Part shown: one piece after another, positions 4,431 through 9,135 of the stretch
Position numbering within the stretch: the first letter of the stretch is position 1
Layout of the letters: every line of letters starts with the position of its first letter
Origin: Hyphomicrobiaceae bacterium
GTDB taxonomy: Bacteria; Pseudomonadota; Alphaproteobacteria; Rhizobiales; Hyphomicrobiaceae
NCBI GenBank assembly: GCA_021775715.1
Contig: JAJFHI010000223.1
Location: forward strand, 1 to 9,135
Reading direction: 5' to 3'
DNA: 9,135 bases
Position numbers and translations under genes: made by a program
The notes under the pieces: model-generated
Seen by the model: only the letters and a program-made list of their open reading frames with translations
The model's database searches: none
Told to the model about the DNA's origin: nothing

Positions 4431-4436
4431 TTGGGC

Positions 4437-8621
<4,185 letters not shown>

Positions 8622-8633
8622 ACAGTGAAGCGA

Positions 8634-8662
8634 GCCTGGCCCGGTGTGTAATCGGACTAGGC
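8634..8662 (+). other. Interrupted hairpin after the rpoB stop codon
   Basis: GCCTGG (8634-8639) pairs with CTAGGC-side bases 8657-8662, and CCGGT (8641-8645) with ATCGG (8651-8655). There are two wobbles, one C-A mismatch (8640/8656) and a five-base loop. It begins 12 bases after the stop. No T run follows, so rpoC is expected to be co-transcribed through it. Confidence 0.5.
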
Positions 8663-8773
8663 GATCCCCTCTCGTACGACGGTGCGGGCTGGGACATCGA
8701 TTTAAAGACTGGTCCCAAGGCTTGAGGATCAGGACACATTTGAACCTTCGGGGTGCCTGGCCCGCCCCCGCAT

Positions 8774-8778
8774 GGAGA
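8774..8778 (+). promoter_or_regulatory. Shine-Dalgarno that sets the rpoC start at ATG 8786
   Basis: GGAGA lies seven bases before ATG 8786. The next in-frame ATG (8795) would be 16 bases away, too far. A small GC-rich stem (8749-8770) ends just upstream. Confidence 0.8.
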
Positions 8779-8785
8779 CTACCAA

Positions 8786-9135
8786 ATGAATGAGATGAGC
8801 AACCTCTTCAAGAATCAATCGCCGTTGCCGACGTTTGATCAGATCAAGATCTCGCTTGCGAGCCCTGAGGACATCTATTCCTGGTCTTTCGGTGAGATCA
8901 AAAAACCGGAGACGATCAACTACCGGACGTTCAAACCGGAGCGTGATGGTCTGTTCTGCGCGCGCATCTTCGGTCCGATCAAGGATTACGAATGCCTGTG
9001 CGGCAAATACAAACGCATGAAGTACAAAGGCCTCATCTGCGAAAAGTGCGGCGTTGAGGTGACGTTGGCGAAGGTTCGCCGCGAGCGCATGGGCCACATC
9101 GAATTGGCGGCCCCGGTTGCCCACATCTGGTTCCT
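8786..9135 (+). CDS. rpoC: DNA-directed RNA polymerase subunit beta prime, 5' part only
   Basis: The first 116 codons are present and the frame is open at the end of the window. The N-terminus MNEMSNLFKNQSPLPTFDQIKI leads into EIKKPETINYRTFKPERDGLFCARIFGP and the zinc-ribbon of the clamp. The four zinc ligands are C70, C72, C85 and C88, at the same positions as in E. coli. The segment then reads VRRERMGHIELAAPVAHIWF, one of the most conserved parts of the subunit. Beta prime carries the catalytic Mg2+ site further downstream, which is not visible here. It is the distal partner of rpoB in the same transcription unit. Confidence 0.98.
   Translation, partial: MNEMSNLFKNQSPLPTFDQIKISLASPEDIYSWSFGEIKKPETINYRTFKPERDGLFCARIFGPIKDYECLCGKYKRMKYKGLICEKCGVEVTLAKVRRERMGHIELAAPVAHIWF

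Larger units (their letters stand above)
4189..4436 (+). other. 248-base rplL-rpoB interval
   Basis: This gap is non-coding. An open frame continuous with rpoB runs through 4371-4436 but lacks homology and a spaced ribosome binding site. It holds the T tract of the rplL attenuator, a 12-pair stem (4205-4232), a long interrupted stem (4295-4356) enclosing a small hairpin (4319-4331), and the rpoB Shine-Dalgarno. I see no clear promoter. Confidence 0.6.
8622..8785 (+). other. 164-base rpoB-rpoC interval
   Basis: This gap is non-coding. Besides the 8634-8662 hairpin it has TGGGAC (8690-8695) able to pair with GTCCCA (8712-8717), the palindrome TCGTACGA (8672-8679), a CGGGG/CCCCG stem (8749-8753 with 8766-8770) just before the rpoC Shine-Dalgarno, and a ten-base direct repeat GCCTGGCCCG (8634-8643 and 8755-8764). 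There is no terminator and no clear promoter. Confidence 0.5.

Noticed and set aside
4371..4436. Upstream extension of rpoB from ATG 4371
   Set aside because: It adds 22 residues absent from RpoB proteins, and its only purine stretch directly abuts the ATG, whereas ATG 4437 has a well-spaced GAAGGA.

Overview
The window is a core housekeeping locus from an alphaproteobacterium. It runs in the order (YbjQ-family gene, 3' part) - tRNA-Trp(CCA) - secE - nusG - rplK - rplA - rplJ - rplL - rpoB - rpoC (5' part), all on the + strand. The alphaproteobacterial assignment rests on the RpoB, RpoC, NusG and L7/L12 sequences as I recognise them and on tRNA-Trp directly upstream of secE. I cannot fix the order or genus. 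Base composition is moderately GC-rich by eye, and I see no sign of horizontal transfer, phage, insertion sequence, CRISPR or accessory system.

Region 1-249 is the end of a YbjQ/UPF0145 protein. Region 250-463 holds a plausible stable-RNA promoter and tRNA-Trp. Region 464-1397 is the secE-nusG unit (preprotein translocase subunit and transcription elongation factor), closed by an intrinsic terminator whose stem contains the nusG stop codon. Region 1398-1622 is a non-coding leader for rplK. It ends in a UUCG-capped hairpin and an outer stem that can cover the rplK ribosome binding site, a reasonable place for autogenous control by L1. rplK and rplA (L11, L1) are 4 bases apart and translationally linked.

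Region 2800-3215 is a 416-base non-coding stretch with several strong hairpins. It probably carries the L10-type leader, and possibly a promoter, for the rplJ-rplL-rpoB-rpoC unit. rplJ most likely starts at a GTG behind a strong Shine-Dalgarno. The rplL stop codon again lies inside a small hairpin followed by six T residues, which fits the partial terminator (attenuator) known from this position in Escherichia coli. Between rplL and rpoB are two further long, nearly perfect stems (4205-4232 and 4295-4356), good candidates for RNase III processing. rpoB starts at 4437, not at the longest-frame ATG 4371. rpoC starts at 8786 and runs off the window.

The genes supply the GTPase-associated stalk of the large ribosomal subunit (L11, L10, L7/L12), the L1 stalk, the two large RNA polymerase subunits, the processivity factor linking polymerase to ribosome (NusG) and a subunit of the secretion channel (SecE). 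I found no undescribed system. The interesting content is the RNA structure between the genes: every gap from secE onward, apart from the 4-base rplK-rplA junction, contains at least one stem-loop, two of them terminators overlapping stop codons.
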